From the NCBI RefSeq assembly GCF_019669985.1, contig NZ_AP019782.1, positions 1,232,501 to 1,296,500 of the forward strand: 64,000 nucleotides of DNA. Reading direction: 5' to 3'. The notes under the pieces are model-generated. The model worked only from the letters and a program-made list of their open reading frames with translations, ran no database searches and had not been told where the DNA came from. Positions 20,044 through 29,700 of this stretch are shown here, piece by piece (the first letter of the stretch is position 1; each line of letters begins with the position of its first letter). Position numbers and translations under genes: made by a program. Source of the DNA: Methylogaea oryzae. Lineage in GTDB: Bacteria; Pseudomonadota; Gammaproteobacteria; Methylococcales; Methylococcaceae.

Positions 20044-21083
20044 CCGTTCATTTCCTTTTTCGGCGCGCCGTACGCGGCGGACGGCCCCACCGGCGGTTCG
20101 AGCCGCGTGGCTGGCGTGTCGCGGCTGTCCGTTGCCTGTTGGTAGTTTGCCTTAGCTTGTGCCGGAGAGATATAGCCGCTGGGTTCGGCTAGTCGCTGCG
20201 AGCCAGGGTTTGGCGGTTGGCGCGCCTCGAGCGGCGTTCCCTCGCTGCAACGCGGGAGCGACGACATGGCGATATTTTTTTGCAGCCGGCAGGCGATCAC
20301 CCGATGCCGGGCGTAGGCGCCGTGCGGCAGCTCTCCGGGCGGGGCGATTTCCCACCACCAGGAGAGATAGGCCAGCCGGTCCAGGCGGAAATGCGTCGCC
20401 AGATCGGTGCGTTCCAGCGTGGCGCCGGCGCGGTCGTGGGTGACTTGTTCCGCGTCGGCGACGAGGCAGGCGGAGCAGGGAAAGGCGGCGAGGTAATCCA
20501 GGTGCCTTTGCATCAACGCCAGGGCGAAGGTGTTGACGGCGGCATCGCTCAAGCGTGGCCGGTGTTGCAGCAGCCACTGGCTGGGCGCCAGAGGCAGTTG
20601 CGACAGCAGGTTGACGGAAGCGACGAAGTCGATACCGGCGTCGTCTAGAAACCGCTGCGGCGACCGCTGGCCCAGTTCGGCGAGGTCGGTTTCGCCGGCC
20701 TGTTTCGGCAAGGCCAAGACGGCGTCGGCGCATTCGGTCAGGTCGTGTTCGATCAACCGCACATTGCCGTAGCGGCGGGCCTGGCGCCTGGCCGCGGCCG
20801 GATGCAGCGCGTCCACCAGCAGCACCTGGTCGAAGCGCCCGGCCAATTCCGCCAGGGGCACGTCCAGCAAGTGGCCGCTGCCCAGGATCAGCGCCGTGCG
20901 GCGCCGCTCCAGCCGGTCCGTCGCTGCTAGCAGGGCATCGCGGGTGTGTCGCAAATGGGGCTGCCAGGCGGCGCGGCAGCGCCGGTGGCGGGCGGCGATG
21001 GCGACGGCCTCGCGCAAATAGCCCAACCGTCGCAGGGCCGGCCGGCAAGGCGTGGCGAAATAGGCCCACAGCTCCGCCAGCAT
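20040..21083 (-). CDS. SAM-methyltransferase-like protein with a repeat-derived C-terminal tail
   Basis: A 347-residue protein. ALILGSGHLLDVPLAELA resembles motif I of class I SAM-dependent methyltransferases, followed by an acidic strand end (LLVDALHP) and an IEHDLT segment like motif II. Substrate unknown. The last 75 or so residues (from about 271) look unlike the rest. They are Pro/Ser/Ala-rich and begin where a REP-like palindrome (20235-20260) is translated, suggesting that an insertion extended the reading frame. I start it at ATG 21083, nine bases after the rubredoxin stop, because a start at 21170 would overlap the whole rubredoxin C-terminus. The stop overlaps the NRPS-PKS GTG start. 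Position suggests a tailoring or housekeeping role next to the NRPS, but this is inference. Confidence 0.65.
20235..20260. repeat. REP-like imperfect palindrome within a coding sequence
   Basis: CGTTCCCTCGCTGCA followed by an imperfect complementary arm. It matches the 1413-1444 palindrome core at 22 of 26 positions. It is translated as part of the C-terminal tail of the methyltransferase-like gene. Confidence 0.65.
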
Positions 21084-21091
21084 GCGTGCGC

Positions 21092-21265
21092 TTAGTCTTC
21101 CATCAAATCGAACATGTCCTTGTCCACGCCGCAATCGGGGCAGGACCAGTCGTCGGGAACGTCCTCCCAACGGGTGCCTGGAGCGATGCCGGAATCCGGG
21201 TCGCCGACGGCTTCGTCGTAAACGTATTGGCAGGCGGCGCAGACGTATTTGCGGTACGGAGGCAT
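21092..21265 (-). CDS. rubredoxin
   Basis: A 57-residue open frame. Translation begins [18 protein letters not shown] and carries two Cys pairs, C9-x2-C12 and C42-x2-C45 (CPDCG). That is the classical [Fe(SCys)4] rubredoxin spacing, with the conserved [11 protein letters not shown] and WEDVPDDW segments between. It is a small soluble one-electron carrier, and its length is typical. It lies 8 bp upstream of the methyltransferase-like gene on the same strand and may head the NRPS operon. Whether it supplies electrons to a tailoring enzyme or is simply a neighbour cannot be told. Confidence 0.93.
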   Translation of the reverse strand: MPPYRKYVCAACQYVYDEAVGDPDSGIAPGTRWEDVPDDWSCPDCGVDKDMFDLMED

Positions 21266-21438
21266 GGATGATTCGCGCGTAGTTTAACGAGGCGCCGATT
21301 TTAACGCGGACAGGCCGGAAGCGCCCGCCGTCGGCGCGGGAGACGCGGGATGGCGTTTGCTCCCGAGTGGTTTTATCGCCGCCGCTATGGCAACCTTTGC
21401 CGAGTTTCGCCGCACGATGCCTGCAAGGAATATCGAGG

Positions 21439-22017
21439 ATGACACACGCTTTGCGATTGCCCTTCGACGCCGTCGCCTACCTGGACTGGGAGGCAACCCA
21501 GCCGGAAAAACACGAGTACCTGGCCGGAGAGGTCTTCGCCATGGTCGGCGCGCGGCGTGAGCACGTGGTGGTGGCTGGCAATCTGGCGGCGGCTTTCAAG
21601 CAGCGCCTGCGTGGCGGCCCGTGCCAAGCCTATATTTCCGGCATGAAGCTGCGGGTGGAAAAGGTCGACGCCTTTTTCTATCCCGACGTTACCGTGTCCG
21701 GCGACGCGCGGGACCACGCGGCCGGACAATTCCTGTCCTACCCCACGCTGGTTGCGGAAGTGCTGTCCGACTTCACCGCCGCCTTCGACCGGGGCGGCAA
21801 ATTCGCCGCTTACCGCAGCCTGGAATCCCTCAAGGAATACGTCATCGTCGACATTCCCGCCCGGCGGGTGGAGTGCTTCCGCCGTACCCAGGAGAACGAC
21901 TGGCTGCTGCACGAGTACTTGGGCGACGATACCTGTCATTTTCCTTGCTTGGGCGTCGACGTGCCCATGGCGGAAATTTTCGAGAACGCCGAACCGGCTG
22001 CGCCGGAAAGCGAGTAG
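21439..22017 (+). CDS. Uma2 family (DUF820) putative endonuclease
   Basis: A 192-residue protein with the Uma2/DUF820 layout: an N-terminal YLDWEATQPEKHEYLAGEVFAM segment, a central FYPDVTVSGD strand pair, then LVAEVLSDFT and KEYVIVD. These acidic and Lys positions form the restriction-endonuclease-like PD-(D/E)xK core of the family. Biological role is undefined for most members. Start ATG 21439 is preceded by AAGGAA at 21425-21430. Confidence 0.8.
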   Translation: MTHALRLPFDAVAYLDWEATQPEKHEYLAGEVFAMVGARREHVVVAGNLAAAFKQRLRGGPCQAYISGMKLRVEKVDAFFYPDVTVSGDARDHAAGQFLSYPTLVAEVLSDFTAAFDRGGKFAAYRSLESLKEYVIVDIPARRVECFRRTQENDWLLHEYLGDDTCHFPCLGVDVPMAEIFENAEPAAPESE

Positions 22018-22022
22018 AGGCC

Positions 22023-22265
22023 ATGACGATAGACGGGGTATTGGCGATGCTGGGTTGGTGCGCCGTCCTCAACCTGGGGTTGCTGTTGTGCTGGTTTTTA
22101 TTGTTCCTGCTGGCCCACGACCGGCTCTACCGCCTGCATGCCCGCTGGTTCCAATTGGGCGAGGCGCAGTTCGACGCCATTCACTACGGCGGCATGGCGG
22201 CCTATAAAATCGCCATATTGCTGTTCAACCTGACGCCGTATTTGGCTTTGCGGATCGCCGGCTAG
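22023..22265 (+). CDS. small membrane protein, DUF6868-like
   Basis: An 80-residue protein with two hydrophobic stretches: residues about 5-30 (LGWCAVLNLGLLLCWFLLFLL) and the C-terminal 20 (KIAILLFNLTPYLALRIAG). Between them lies a charged loop with LYRLHARWF. The pattern resembles the DUF6868 family as I recall it. It starts 5 bp after the Uma2-like stop, so it may be co-transcribed. Function unknown. Confidence 0.7.
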   Translation: MTIDGVLAMLGWCAVLNLGLLLCWFLLFLLAHDRLYRLHARWFQLGEAQFDAIHYGGMAAYKIAILLFNLTPYLALRIAG

Positions 22266-22379
22266 CCCGGAAGGCCGCTCCCCGCATCAATCAATCTTCC
22301 TGAATTGATTGGCGAAAGCGCTGTCGATGTCGGCAGGCCGGTGCTAGTCTGCCCGCCGTATCGCGCAACAGGAGTAGCC

Positions 22380-22991
22380 ATGGACGTGAGTCCTCCGCAA
22401 ACCGCCGACCCGGTCCGGGCCCGGTTGCTCAAGGCGGCCTTGGAATGTTTTCTGGCCGACGACTACCACCGGGTCACCACCCGCCGCATCGCCGCCATGG
22501 CCGGGGCCAACGTGTCCATGATCCGCTACTACTTCGGCAGCAAGGAAGGCCTGTACGAGGAGGCGATCCGCGACACTTTGCAGCCGCTGCTGGAGGCGCT
22601 GGACGGCCCGTTGCTGTCGTCGCCGGAAGGGTTCGCCGATTTCCTGAACCTTTACTACCGGACCATGTGCCAGCGGCCGGAATTTCCCAAGCTGATTCTG
22701 AAAGTGCTGGCGCTGAAGCAGGGGCCGGGGCGGCGCTTCATCCACCAGTTGCTGGAGCGGGGCCGCGCGCGGGGCGCCAGGAAGGTCGCCGAGCTGCAAG
22801 CCGCCGGACAAGCGGCGGCATCGCTGGACCCTGACATGGTGAGGCTGGTTTTCGTCAGCCTGGCCATGACGCCGATGCTGCTGAAAGAGGTGTTCGAGGA
22901 GCAAATGGCGCGTCCGCTAGACGCTCGGTTTTTCGACGATCTGGCCCGCTTCAACGGCCGGTTGATCGCCGCCGGGCTGGCGCCGGCCTGA
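22380..22991 (+). CDS. TetR/AcrR family transcriptional regulator
   Basis: A 203-residue protein. The N-terminal helix-turn-helix is typical of TetR: TTRRIAAMAGANVSMIRYYFGSKEGLYEEA, about residues 32-65. The C-terminal helical ligand domain has no assignable ligand. Start ATG 22380 has AGGAG about 6-10 bases upstream. It precedes a methyltransferase gene by 13 bp on the same strand and is likely its operon partner and possible regulator. Confidence 0.88.
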   Translation: MDVSPPQTADPVRARLLKAALECFLADDYHRVTTRRIAAMAGANVSMIRYYFGSKEGLYEEAIRDTLQPLLEALDGPLLSSPEGFADFLNLYYRTMCQRPEFPKLILKVLALKQGPGRRFIHQLLERGRARGARKVAELQAAGQAAASLDPDMVRLVFVSLAMTPMLLKEVFEEQMARPLDARFFDDLARFNGRLIAAGLAPA

Positions 22992-23004
22992 GAGGGGAGG
23001 AGTT

Positions 23005-24120
23005 ATGGCTTTGCAAAAAAACGCCTTGGCCGTGCGAGGGTTTGCCCTGGCGATGCGATTCGCCGGCTGGCTGCAAAACCTGCCCAACCGGCTCACGCCG
23101 CCGCCGTTTCGCCTGGTGCAGATCGGCTCGGCCTTTTGGCAATCGCGGGCGCTGTATGTGGCGGCCCGGCTGGATATCGCCACCGTACTGGCCGACGGTC
23201 AGCGGCCGGTGGAGGACATCGCCGCCCGCGTCGGCGCGCAAGCCGACGCCCTTTACCGGCTATTGCGCATGCTGGCGGCCCTGGGCATTTTCCGGGAGGC
23301 CGCGCCCCGCGTGTTCGCCAACAACCGCCTTTCCGCGCCCTTGCGGGAGGACGCCCCGGACAGCGTGCGGGCGATGATCCTCATGCACAACTCGCCGGCC
23401 ATGAGCCGGCCCTGGTTCGAGCAACTGGAGTCCTGCGTCAGGGACGGCGGCGTGCCTTTCCGCCGCGTCCATGGGCAGGATTTGTACGACTACATGGACG
23501 ACCACGCCGAATTCGACGCCTTGTTTTCGCGGGCCATGGACAGCGTGGAGGCCTTGAGCGGCGACAGTTTCGCCCAGGACTTCGACTGGAGCCGTTTCCA
23601 ACGGGTCATCGACGTGGGCGGCTCCATGGGGAGCAAGTCCATCGCCATCCTGCGGCGACACCCCCGGGTGCGGGCCGTGGTGGTGGATCGCGCCCAGGTC
23701 GTCGGCGCGGCGGCGGGGCACTGGCAGGGGCGGCAGCCCCCGGAGCTGCTGGCCCGCCTGAGTTTCCAAGCCGGCGACGTGCTGGAAACACTGCCGCCGG
23801 CCGGCAGCGGCCGGGACATCTATTTGCTGAGCGCCGTGCTGCACGGGTTCGACGACGACGCTTGCGTCAAAGGCTTGCGCAACGTCGCCGCCGCCTGCGG
23901 TTCAAGCGGCGCCCGCATCGCCCTGTTGGAGCTGGTTTTGGCCGAAACCGCCGCGGATTTCGTCGGCGCTGCCTTCGACATGCAAATGTTCATGGGGACG
24001 CAGGGCAGGGAGCGGACGTTGACGGACTGGCGGCGGTTGTTCGAACGTGCCGGTTTGGTATTGGAGGAACAAGTGGAACTGCGCTCGTTCGCCCGGCTAT
24101 TGCTGCTGCGCTTGGGATAG
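23005..24120 (+). CDS. SAM-dependent O-methyltransferase (acetylserotonin OMT-like)
   Basis: A 371-residue protein with the bacterial/plant O-methyltransferase layout. An N-terminal winged-helix dimerisation region (LDIATVLADGQRPVEDIAARVG, then LYRLLRMLAALGIF) is followed by a SAM-binding core with VIDVGGSMGSKSIAIL near residue 205 and the late motif LLSAVLHGFDDDACV. The catalytic-type His of family 2 OMTs is plausibly the H in VLHGF. Substrate unknown. It starts after GGGGAGGAG, 13 bp behind the TetR gene. Confidence 0.88.
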   Translation: MALQKNALAVRGFALAMRFAGWLQNLPNRLTPPPFRLVQIGSAFWQSRALYVAARLDIATVLADGQRPVEDIAARVGAQADALYRLLRMLAALGIFREAAPRVFANNRLSAPLREDAPDSVRAMILMHNSPAMSRPWFEQLESCVRDGGVPFRRVHGQDLYDYMDDHAEFDALFSRAMDSVEALSGDSFAQDFDWSRFQRVIDVGGSMGSKSIAILRRHPRVRAVVVDRAQVVGAAAGHWQGRQPPELLARLSFQAGDVLETLPPAGSGRDIYLLSAVLHGFDDDACVKGLRNVAAACGSSGARIALLELVLAETAADFVGAAFDMQMFMGTQGRERTLTDWRRLFERAGLVLEEQVELRSFARLLLLRLG

Positions 24121-24187
24121 CGGAGTTGATACGGCGCAGTTTATAAAACTTTTCCGTTGGGCGACCGCCGCAACGAGCCAAAAGCCG

Positions 24188-24451
24188 TTAAACGGCTCGA
24201 TTGGCCTTGACGTTCGATTCGCAGACGGCTTTGTATTCTTCATACAGCTTCTGCGACAAACCCTGGCCGCCGCTTTCGGAAAACAATTCGGGAATGGAAT
24301 AGGTTTTCCAGTTTTTCAACGCCTCGGCTGGTTCGCATTGTACGCAGGCATCCGGCAGGTCGGGCGCGGGCGTTTCCTTGATCTTATGGCAGGTGCGATA
24401 AGACATAAACGATTTCAGGTTGCGGCAAATAAAATAGGTGGTATTCGTCAT
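24188..24451 (-). CDS. hypothetical small Cys-containing protein
   Basis: 87 residues, no recognised family. It has cysteines at C9, C21, C36, C39 and C77 including a CVQC pair, which could bind a metal or form disulfides. No signal peptide or membrane segment. It follows the chemoreceptor gene on the same strand by about 100 bp, so it could be the tail of that signalling operon. No clear ribosome site precedes the ATG. Confidence 0.45.
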   Translation of the reverse strand: MTNTTYFICRNLKSFMSYRTCHKIKETPAPDLPDACVQCEPAEALKNWKTYSIPELFSESGGQGLSQKLYEEYKAVCESNVKANRAV

Positions 24452-24551
24452 TTCGGTAATCCAACTTTGGCTGATGTGAATGTCGATAAATGGTTAAGCG
24501 ATTCGGCGTTCCCGTGGGCGATACGCGTTAGTCAAACCGCGGGTCCGAACG

Positions 24552-26126
24552 TCAGGCTGTGCCGAATTGTTCAACCATCATTTCCAGGCGTTTGGTCAGC
24601 GAGACGAGTTCGCTGCTATAGCCGATGATGTCGCCGGCTTTGTTCACTAATATCGTGGAGTGGTTGTCGATGTTTTCGATGCCGCGCTTGATGTCCGCCG
24701 CGACGACGTGCTGTTGTTCCGTCGCGCTGGCGATTTGGGCATTCATGTCGGTAATGGTGTCGACCGCCTGGGTTAATGAGCTTAAAGCCGACTCCGTGCG
24801 GCTGACGCATTCCACGCTGCGGGACGCTTTGCCGCGCGCGCCATTCATGATGTCGACCGCTTGTTGCACGCCCTCCCGTAGTTTGCTGATGGTGGATTGA
24901 ATTTCCTGGGTGGATTGCTGGGTGCGTCCGGCCAATACGCGCACTTCGTCCGCCACAACGGCGAAGCCTCGGCCTTGCTCCCCGGCGCGAGCCGCTTCGA
25001 TGGCGGCATTCAAGGCCAATAAGTTGGTTTGTTCGGCGATGGCTTTGATGACATCCAGCACCGTGCCGATGCTTTCGCTGTGGGAGGCGAGCTGTTGAAT
25101 CGTATGTTCCGCCGCGTGCACCTCCTCCGACAGGTGCTGGATAGCCAGGATCGCTTCTTCCACGGTGGCCTTGCCGTCGGACGACAGCGCATCGGCGTTT
25201 TTGGCGGCTTCGAATGCGCGCAGGGCGCTACGCGCCACGTCGTTGAAGGTGTCGGTCATTTGCCCCATGGCCGTGGCGGCGGAGTGCGTCTCCTCCCTTT
25301 GCTGTTCCATCGCCGCGGCGGCCATGTTGACGGTTCCATTGGTGGACGCCGCTTGCCCCGCCAGTTCGCGCGCGGCGTGTTCGATGCGCCGCACCACGGT
25401 GCGCAGGCGCGCCTGGTACATTTTCAGCGCCAGTTGCAACTGGCCGATTTCGTCGCCGCGTCCGGTATAGACGTGGCGCATGATGGGGTTGTCCACGATG
25501 CGTTTGCTGCTTTCCGCCAGCGTTACCAGCGGCTGCAACGTTTGGTGGACCGCGGCGACGGCGGCCAAGCTGAGCAGCAACGCCAGCGGAGCGGCAATAG
25601 GCAGGGGGACGAGGCCTGCTAGGGCCAGCCCGAGACACAGGCAAACATTGGCCGTTACGATCAGGGCCGACAAGCGTTTACGCAGGCCCCAATGGTTGAC
25701 GATGCGGGCTGCGCCCTTGCCCGCGTTCAGATGGCCATAAAGCGCTTCGGCCCGACGCCGCGCCGATTCGCTGGGGACGACGCGCGTGGATTCGTACCCG
25801 GTCACCTGGCCTTTTTCGGTCATTGGGGTAACGTAAGCGTCCACCCAATAGAAATCGCCGTTTTTGCAGCGGTTCTTGACGATGCCCATCCACGGCTTGC
25901 CTGCCTTGAGCGTTTGCCACAGATCGGCGAAGGCGCCGGGAGGCATATCGGGATGGCGAACCACATTGTGATTGTTTCCCAACAGCTCGTCTTCGGAAAA
26001 TCCGCTGACCTTCAGCAAATCATCGTTAACCGTCGTGATGATGCCTTTGAGGTCGGTGGCCGACATTAGCGTCATATCGCTGTGAAACGGATGTTCGTTT
26101 CGGGTTATAGGAAGATTTCTGCGCAT
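24552..26126 (-). CDS. Aer-type methyl-accepting chemotaxis protein (PAS-TM-MA)
   Basis: A 524-residue chemoreceptor. The N-terminal PAS domain (about 15-120) carries the Aer signature [14 protein letters not shown] followed by [16 protein letters not shown], which in Aer binds FAD and reads redox or oxygen state. Two hydrophobic segments lie at about 150-195, then a HAMP-like linker and a long coiled-coil signalling domain. The hairpin tip is [32 protein letters not shown], the CheA/CheW contact. There is no periplasmic sensing loop, so sensing is cytoplasmic. It lies 44 bp downstream of the GGDEF-EAL gene on the same strand, pointing to a shared input for motility and c-di-GMP. Confidence 0.92.
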   Translation of the reverse strand: MRRNLPITRNEHPFHSDMTLMSATDLKGIITTVNDDLLKVSGFSEDELLGNNHNVVRHPDMPPGAFADLWQTLKAGKPWMGIVKNRCKNGDFYWVDAYVTPMTEKGQVTGYESTRVVPSESARRRAEALYGHLNAGKGAARIVNHWGLRKRLSALIVTANVCLCLGLALAGLVPLPIAAPLALLLSLAAVAAVHQTLQPLVTLAESSKRIVDNPIMRHVYTGRGDEIGQLQLALKMYQARLRTVVRRIEHAARELAGQAASTNGTVNMAAAAMEQQREETHSAATAMGQMTDTFNDVARSALRAFEAAKNADALSSDGKATVEEAILAIQHLSEEVHAAEHTIQQLASHSESIGTVLDVIKAIAEQTNLLALNAAIEAARAGEQGRGFAVVADEVRVLAGRTQQSTQEIQSTISKLREGVQQAVDIMNGARGKASRSVECVSRTESALSSLTQAVDTITDMNAQIASATEQQHVVAADIKRGIENIDNHSTILVNKAGDIIGYSSELVSLTKRLEMMVEQFGTA

Positions 26127-26170
26127 ACTGGATAGCCGATTCTTTGTGTAGGGTTGCCGTAGCGGCGGGC

Positions 26171-28330
26171 CTATGCTGCAATGGCGCCGATGACGTTTTT
26201 ATATAAAAAACCGTTTTCCGGCAGGCCGACGTAAAATCCCTGTGCGAAGTCCACGTTGAGCAAGTTTATTTCCTGCAGGATATCGGCGTTTTCAATGTAT
26301 TCGCCGATGGTTTTTGTGCCGATTTTCGCGCACAGATTGCTTAGGCATTCCACCAAGGCATGGTCGATCGTGGTGCGGCGGATGTTTTTGACAAATTCTC
26401 CGTCGATTTTGACGTATTCGAAGTGCAGGTCCCTTAGGTAATGGAACGAGTTATACCCGCAGCCGAAATCGTCGAGAGCGAACGAGAAACCCTTGTTGCG
26501 CAACCGGGATAAAAATTGCCTCATGCGGCCGATATCCTGGATGGCGGCGCGTTCGGTGATTTCAAAGACGATGCAGTCCCGCGGTATATTGAAATCCTGG
26601 CATAAATGGTCGGCGTAACTGATGACGCTGCGTCCTTGCAGCTCCTGCGCGGACAGATTGATGAACAGCTTTACCAAGCGGCCTCCGTTCGCGACGTGTT
26701 GCCCCAGGGCTTCGATGGACTTCCTGACGATGATGTAGTCAAGCCGCCGGGCCAAGCCGTAACGCTCGATGGTATCGATGAAGCACGCCGCCGGCTTGAT
26801 CGCGCCGTCCTGTTCGATAATGCGGGCCAAGGTTTCGTAACCCAGGATATCGCCGGTAGAAGACGCGACGATGGGCTGGAAAAACGGGACGATCCGGTCC
26901 TGATCCAGCGCCAGCTTAATTTCTTCAAGATTGTTAAGTAAAATATGCCGGTCTTGTATTTCGTTTTGTTTGACTTGGTATAAGGCATTTTTGCCGGAGC
27001 TTTTTGCCTTATACATGGCGATGTCGGCACTGGCGAGCAGGCTTTCGGACGTATTGCCATTATTGGGGAAAGCGGCTAGGCCGATGGACGCGGTGATCGA
27101 AAAATGCTTGCCGCAGGCGGTGAATTTTTTTCTCGATATCGCGGCGCATATTTTTTCGCCAACGATTTCCGCGCCGTCATTCTCCGTTTCCGGCAATATC
27201 ACCGCGAATTCGTCGCCGCCGATTCTTGCGGCGAGGTCGCCGTTACGCAGGCTGGCCCTTAACGTTTCCGCTATGCCGATCAAAGCGCTGTCGCCGGTTT
27301 GATGGCCGAACGAATCGTTGATGTCCTTGAAGTTGTCCAAATCGATGATCAAGACGGCGAAGGTATGTTGATGCCTTTCGGCGCGGCCGATTTCGTAGGA
27401 CAATATTTCGTTGAAATGGCGTCGGTTATAGAGCTGCGTTAGCGGATCGTGGATGGCGTAAAATTGCAATTCGTCAATTTTATTGGTGATCCGGTGGCAG
27501 TAAACCGCGGCCATGCTAAGCACGGAAAGCAAGGATTCGATCACCCGCGTTTCATGATAGGAGTGCTCTTGGCAGGCGACATAAGATAGGCCAAGTATTC
27601 CCGTTTCCTCTTGCGTTTTTGCGGGCACCGCCACGGTGACTATTTGCTTGGGCAGCGGGATAACGGAGGCCTGGCTGGAATCGAGGAAGAAGTCGTTGAT
27701 GACATAGGGCGGAATTCGTGGAAGCTTGAGCGTGGCTAGCAGTTCTGCCACGCAATTGCGGCGAAGCTCGCTCGTTACGCTGTCCGGATACCGTTTGGGG
27801 TAATAAAGCTCTACGCCGATATTGTCGCTGTCCATCATGGCGACGAAAAAACAAGCGAAGTCGAATTCCTTGGAAAAACTGCCTAATACGGAAAAAAAGA
27901 ACTCTCTGCAGCTGATGTTTCGGTCTTGGGCGAGAATGATGGATTCCAGCACGCGTCTTTGCCTTTCCAGCAAATCGTTGGCTGTAACCGCCGTTTTATA
28001 GTCCGATACCAGATTATTGTGCGCAATCATGCTGTTGCGCATGGCGGCGATCATTTTTTTCGCGCATCGGTCGCGCACTTTCCACAAATGCTCGTAGCCT
28101 ATGCTGGTGCGCAGGAAATGCTGGGCGATATCGTCGGGAACGGCGCGACGCCCGCTATCGATATCGTCCTTCGCGTTATTCGGCGATTCTTGGGTTTTCA
28201 TGGCGAGTGCGGTTTCTTTCAGCATGCGATGGGCATGTGCGGCGTGATCGCGTAAACGCACCACGGCTTCGAGAATCTCCGCGTGTTCGGCGATCACGTG
28301 CGTGCGCAAGTAGTCAAGCTCGGTGTCCAT
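26171..28330 (-). CDS. GGDEF-EAL c-di-GMP turnover protein with helical/GAF-like sensor region
   Basis: 719 residues from ATG 28330, chosen because GAGG lies six bases upstream; a start at 28516 would run into the upstream gene. Layout: an N-terminal helical region (1-130), a GAF-like region (about 140-310), GGDEF (about 325-480, intact RIGGDEFAV), and EAL (about 490-715). The EAL motif reads ETL within GYETLARI, and the [10 protein letters not shown] and KIDGEFV motifs are present. Both catalytic halves look potentially active. No membrane helices. It follows the metallo-beta-lactamase-fold gene by 8 bp, so the two are surely co-transcribed. Confidence 0.92.
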   Translation of the reverse strand: MDTELDYLRTHVIAEHAEILEAVVRLRDHAAHAHRMLKETALAMKTQESPNNAKDDIDSGRRAVPDDIAQHFLRTSIGYEHLWKVRDRCAKKMIAAMRNSMIAHNNLVSDYKTAVTANDLLERQRRVLESIILAQDRNISCREFFFSVLGSFSKEFDFACFFVAMMDSDNIGVELYYPKRYPDSVTSELRRNCVAELLATLKLPRIPPYVINDFFLDSSQASVIPLPKQIVTVAVPAKTQEETGILGLSYVACQEHSYHETRVIESLLSVLSMAAVYCHRITNKIDELQFYAIHDPLTQLYNRRHFNEILSYEIGRAERHQHTFAVLIIDLDNFKDINDSFGHQTGDSALIGIAETLRASLRNGDLAARIGGDEFAVILPETENDGAEIVGEKICAAISRKKFTACGKHFSITASIGLAAFPNNGNTSESLLASADIAMYKAKSSGKNALYQVKQNEIQDRHILLNNLEEIKLALDQDRIVPFFQPIVASSTGDILGYETLARIIEQDGAIKPAACFIDTIERYGLARRLDYIIVRKSIEALGQHVANGGRLVKLFINLSAQELQGRSVISYADHLCQDFNIPRDCIVFEITERAAIQDIGRMRQFLSRLRNKGFSFALDDFGCGYNSFHYLRDLHFEYVKIDGEFVKNIRRTTIDHALVECLSNLCAKIGTKTIGEYIENADILQEINLLNVDFAQGFYVGLPENGFLYKNVIGAIAA

Positions 28331-28338
28331 GAAAAACC

Positions 28339-29127
28339 TCAAGTTAACGTGTAACAGTTGTCGCCATTGAACGGTTTGGTTTCGTCGAGTAAATCGATGC
28401 CGCATCTGATTTCGCTTAACCAATTCAAGAATTGCTTCACGGCGCTGCCGCGATAGATCGGGCCATGTTGCGGCGCGATATAGTCGATTTCCAGGTCTTT
28501 GATGGCGCTGAGCCAAGTTCTAATGGCCTTGTTGCCGCACATATAGCGCTTATGGAAACCTTCCACGTAGGGTATGTGACCGGGGAAATCATCCACGAAT
28601 ACGCTACGGTTTCCTTCGGGCATAAGGGCCGCGCCGATGTCGCCGGTGAATAATACTTTCGAGATGGGATCGTAAACGTTGATTTGCCCTTCGGAGTGCA
28701 AGAAATGCGCGGGCAGCAGCAACAGTTTCCAGTTTCCCGGGAGGTGCAGCGTCATGCCTTCGTCGGGTACGCCGACAAACGCATCGCAACGGCTGATGCC
28801 GTAATGGGGTAAAAATCTCAACCATATTTGCGAGACAAAAACCGGCGTGTCGACCAGTTCGAGCCAGGTGGAAAGGCCGCCGACGATATCGGGGTCTTGG
28901 TGCGATAGGATGATCGCCGAGATTTGGTCCGGTTGGACGTGCCGCAACATATTGACCAATACTTTCGGCATGACGCCGAATCCGCCGGGGTCCAACAGCA
29001 CGCCTTTGCCTTGATGGCAAACGAGGTATTGGTTGGAGGGTATTCCGTTTTTTTCACCCGGTTCGGAAATATTCAACAAGTCGAAACTATGTCCCGATCT
29101 GTTGTATAGATTGGTCGCCAAGTTCAT
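28339..29127 (-). CDS. ODP-like metallo-beta-lactamase-fold diiron protein
   Basis: 262 residues with an MBL-fold metal site: SHQDPD (His76, Asp78, Asp80), then HFLHSEGQ, FTGDIGA and PQHGP. That is the ligand order of the diiron half of flavodiiron proteins, but no flavodoxin domain follows. Such stand-alone proteins are known as oxygen-binding diiron proteins (ODPs) that partner with chemoreceptors. First gene of a minus-strand set with GGDEF-EAL and Aer-like genes, which supports an oxygen/iron-sensing role. That role is inference. Hydrolase activity typical of other MBL enzymes is not excluded. Confidence 0.82.
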   Translation of the reverse strand: MNLATNLYNRSGHSFDLLNISEPGEKNGIPSNQYLVCHQGKGVLLDPGGFGVMPKVLVNMLRHVQPDQISAIILSHQDPDIVGGLSTWLELVDTPVFVSQIWLRFLPHYGISRCDAFVGVPDEGMTLHLPGNWKLLLLPAHFLHSEGQINVYDPISKVLFTGDIGAALMPEGNRSVFVDDFPGHIPYVEGFHKRYMCGNKAIRTWLSAIKDLEIDYIAPQHGPIYRGSAVKQFLNWLSEIRCGIDLLDETKPFNGDNCYTLT

Positions 29128-29700
29128 GGGTGTGGTCTGGTTAAATTTCGCGGTTAATCAAGCGTTTTATAGGTCGTGGAAACGGTCGACGGCGTGTCGG
29201 CATTCTTTTGGCGCCGATGTTGCGCTTTATTATGACTTGAACGCGAAAAGTCACTATCCGGGGAACTGGTGATTTGTAGGAAAGGGAAGGCTAGTAGCTT
29301 AGGGGCAGATTAATGTGGCTTTCCTTGCTGTTTATAACGCTAAAGCATTAGGCGTTCGGCCTATTTTGCTTGTTTTGTAGTGATTGGGTTGTAGTCCGAC
29401 TGTTGCGCTAATCCTTCATGGCGTCAGGCGTGGTATCTGTCGTATTTTGCGCATCACCCTAAAGTCGTAGTTGTTGTGTTGTTAAAGTGCTGCATAGGTG
29501 TGTGCGTTGTTAGGTGGATATGGTTCCTAGGTATTGGGCGTCTCGTTATCGTGCTACGACATGGTGAGGTCGGGTTGACGATTGTGGGTTTAGTCGTACA
29601 AAATCCCGGTATCGGGTCGATGGCTTTATATCCGTATATTCGGCGGGCGGGTTGTGCCGGCTAGCCAATACAGTACATTTCGAGGGCGGTAGATACGATC
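29128..29700. other. 573-bp intergenic region between divergent signalling genes
   Basis: Visibly more AT- and T-rich than the flanks. No open frame here has plausible codon use or homology that I recognise. It must contain the promoters for the ODP-like gene (minus) and the LuxR-type gene (plus). I could not assign a convincing -35/-10 pair or a riboswitch. Confidence 0.5.

Noticed and set aside
21083-21170. Longer start (21170) for the methyltransferase-like gene
   Set aside because: It would overlap the rubredoxin gene in another frame; the ATG at 21083 fits directly after the rubredoxin stop.
29476-29664. 62-residue open frame in the 29.1-29.7 kb gap
   Set aside because: No ribosome site, odd composition and no recognisable domain; treated as non-coding.
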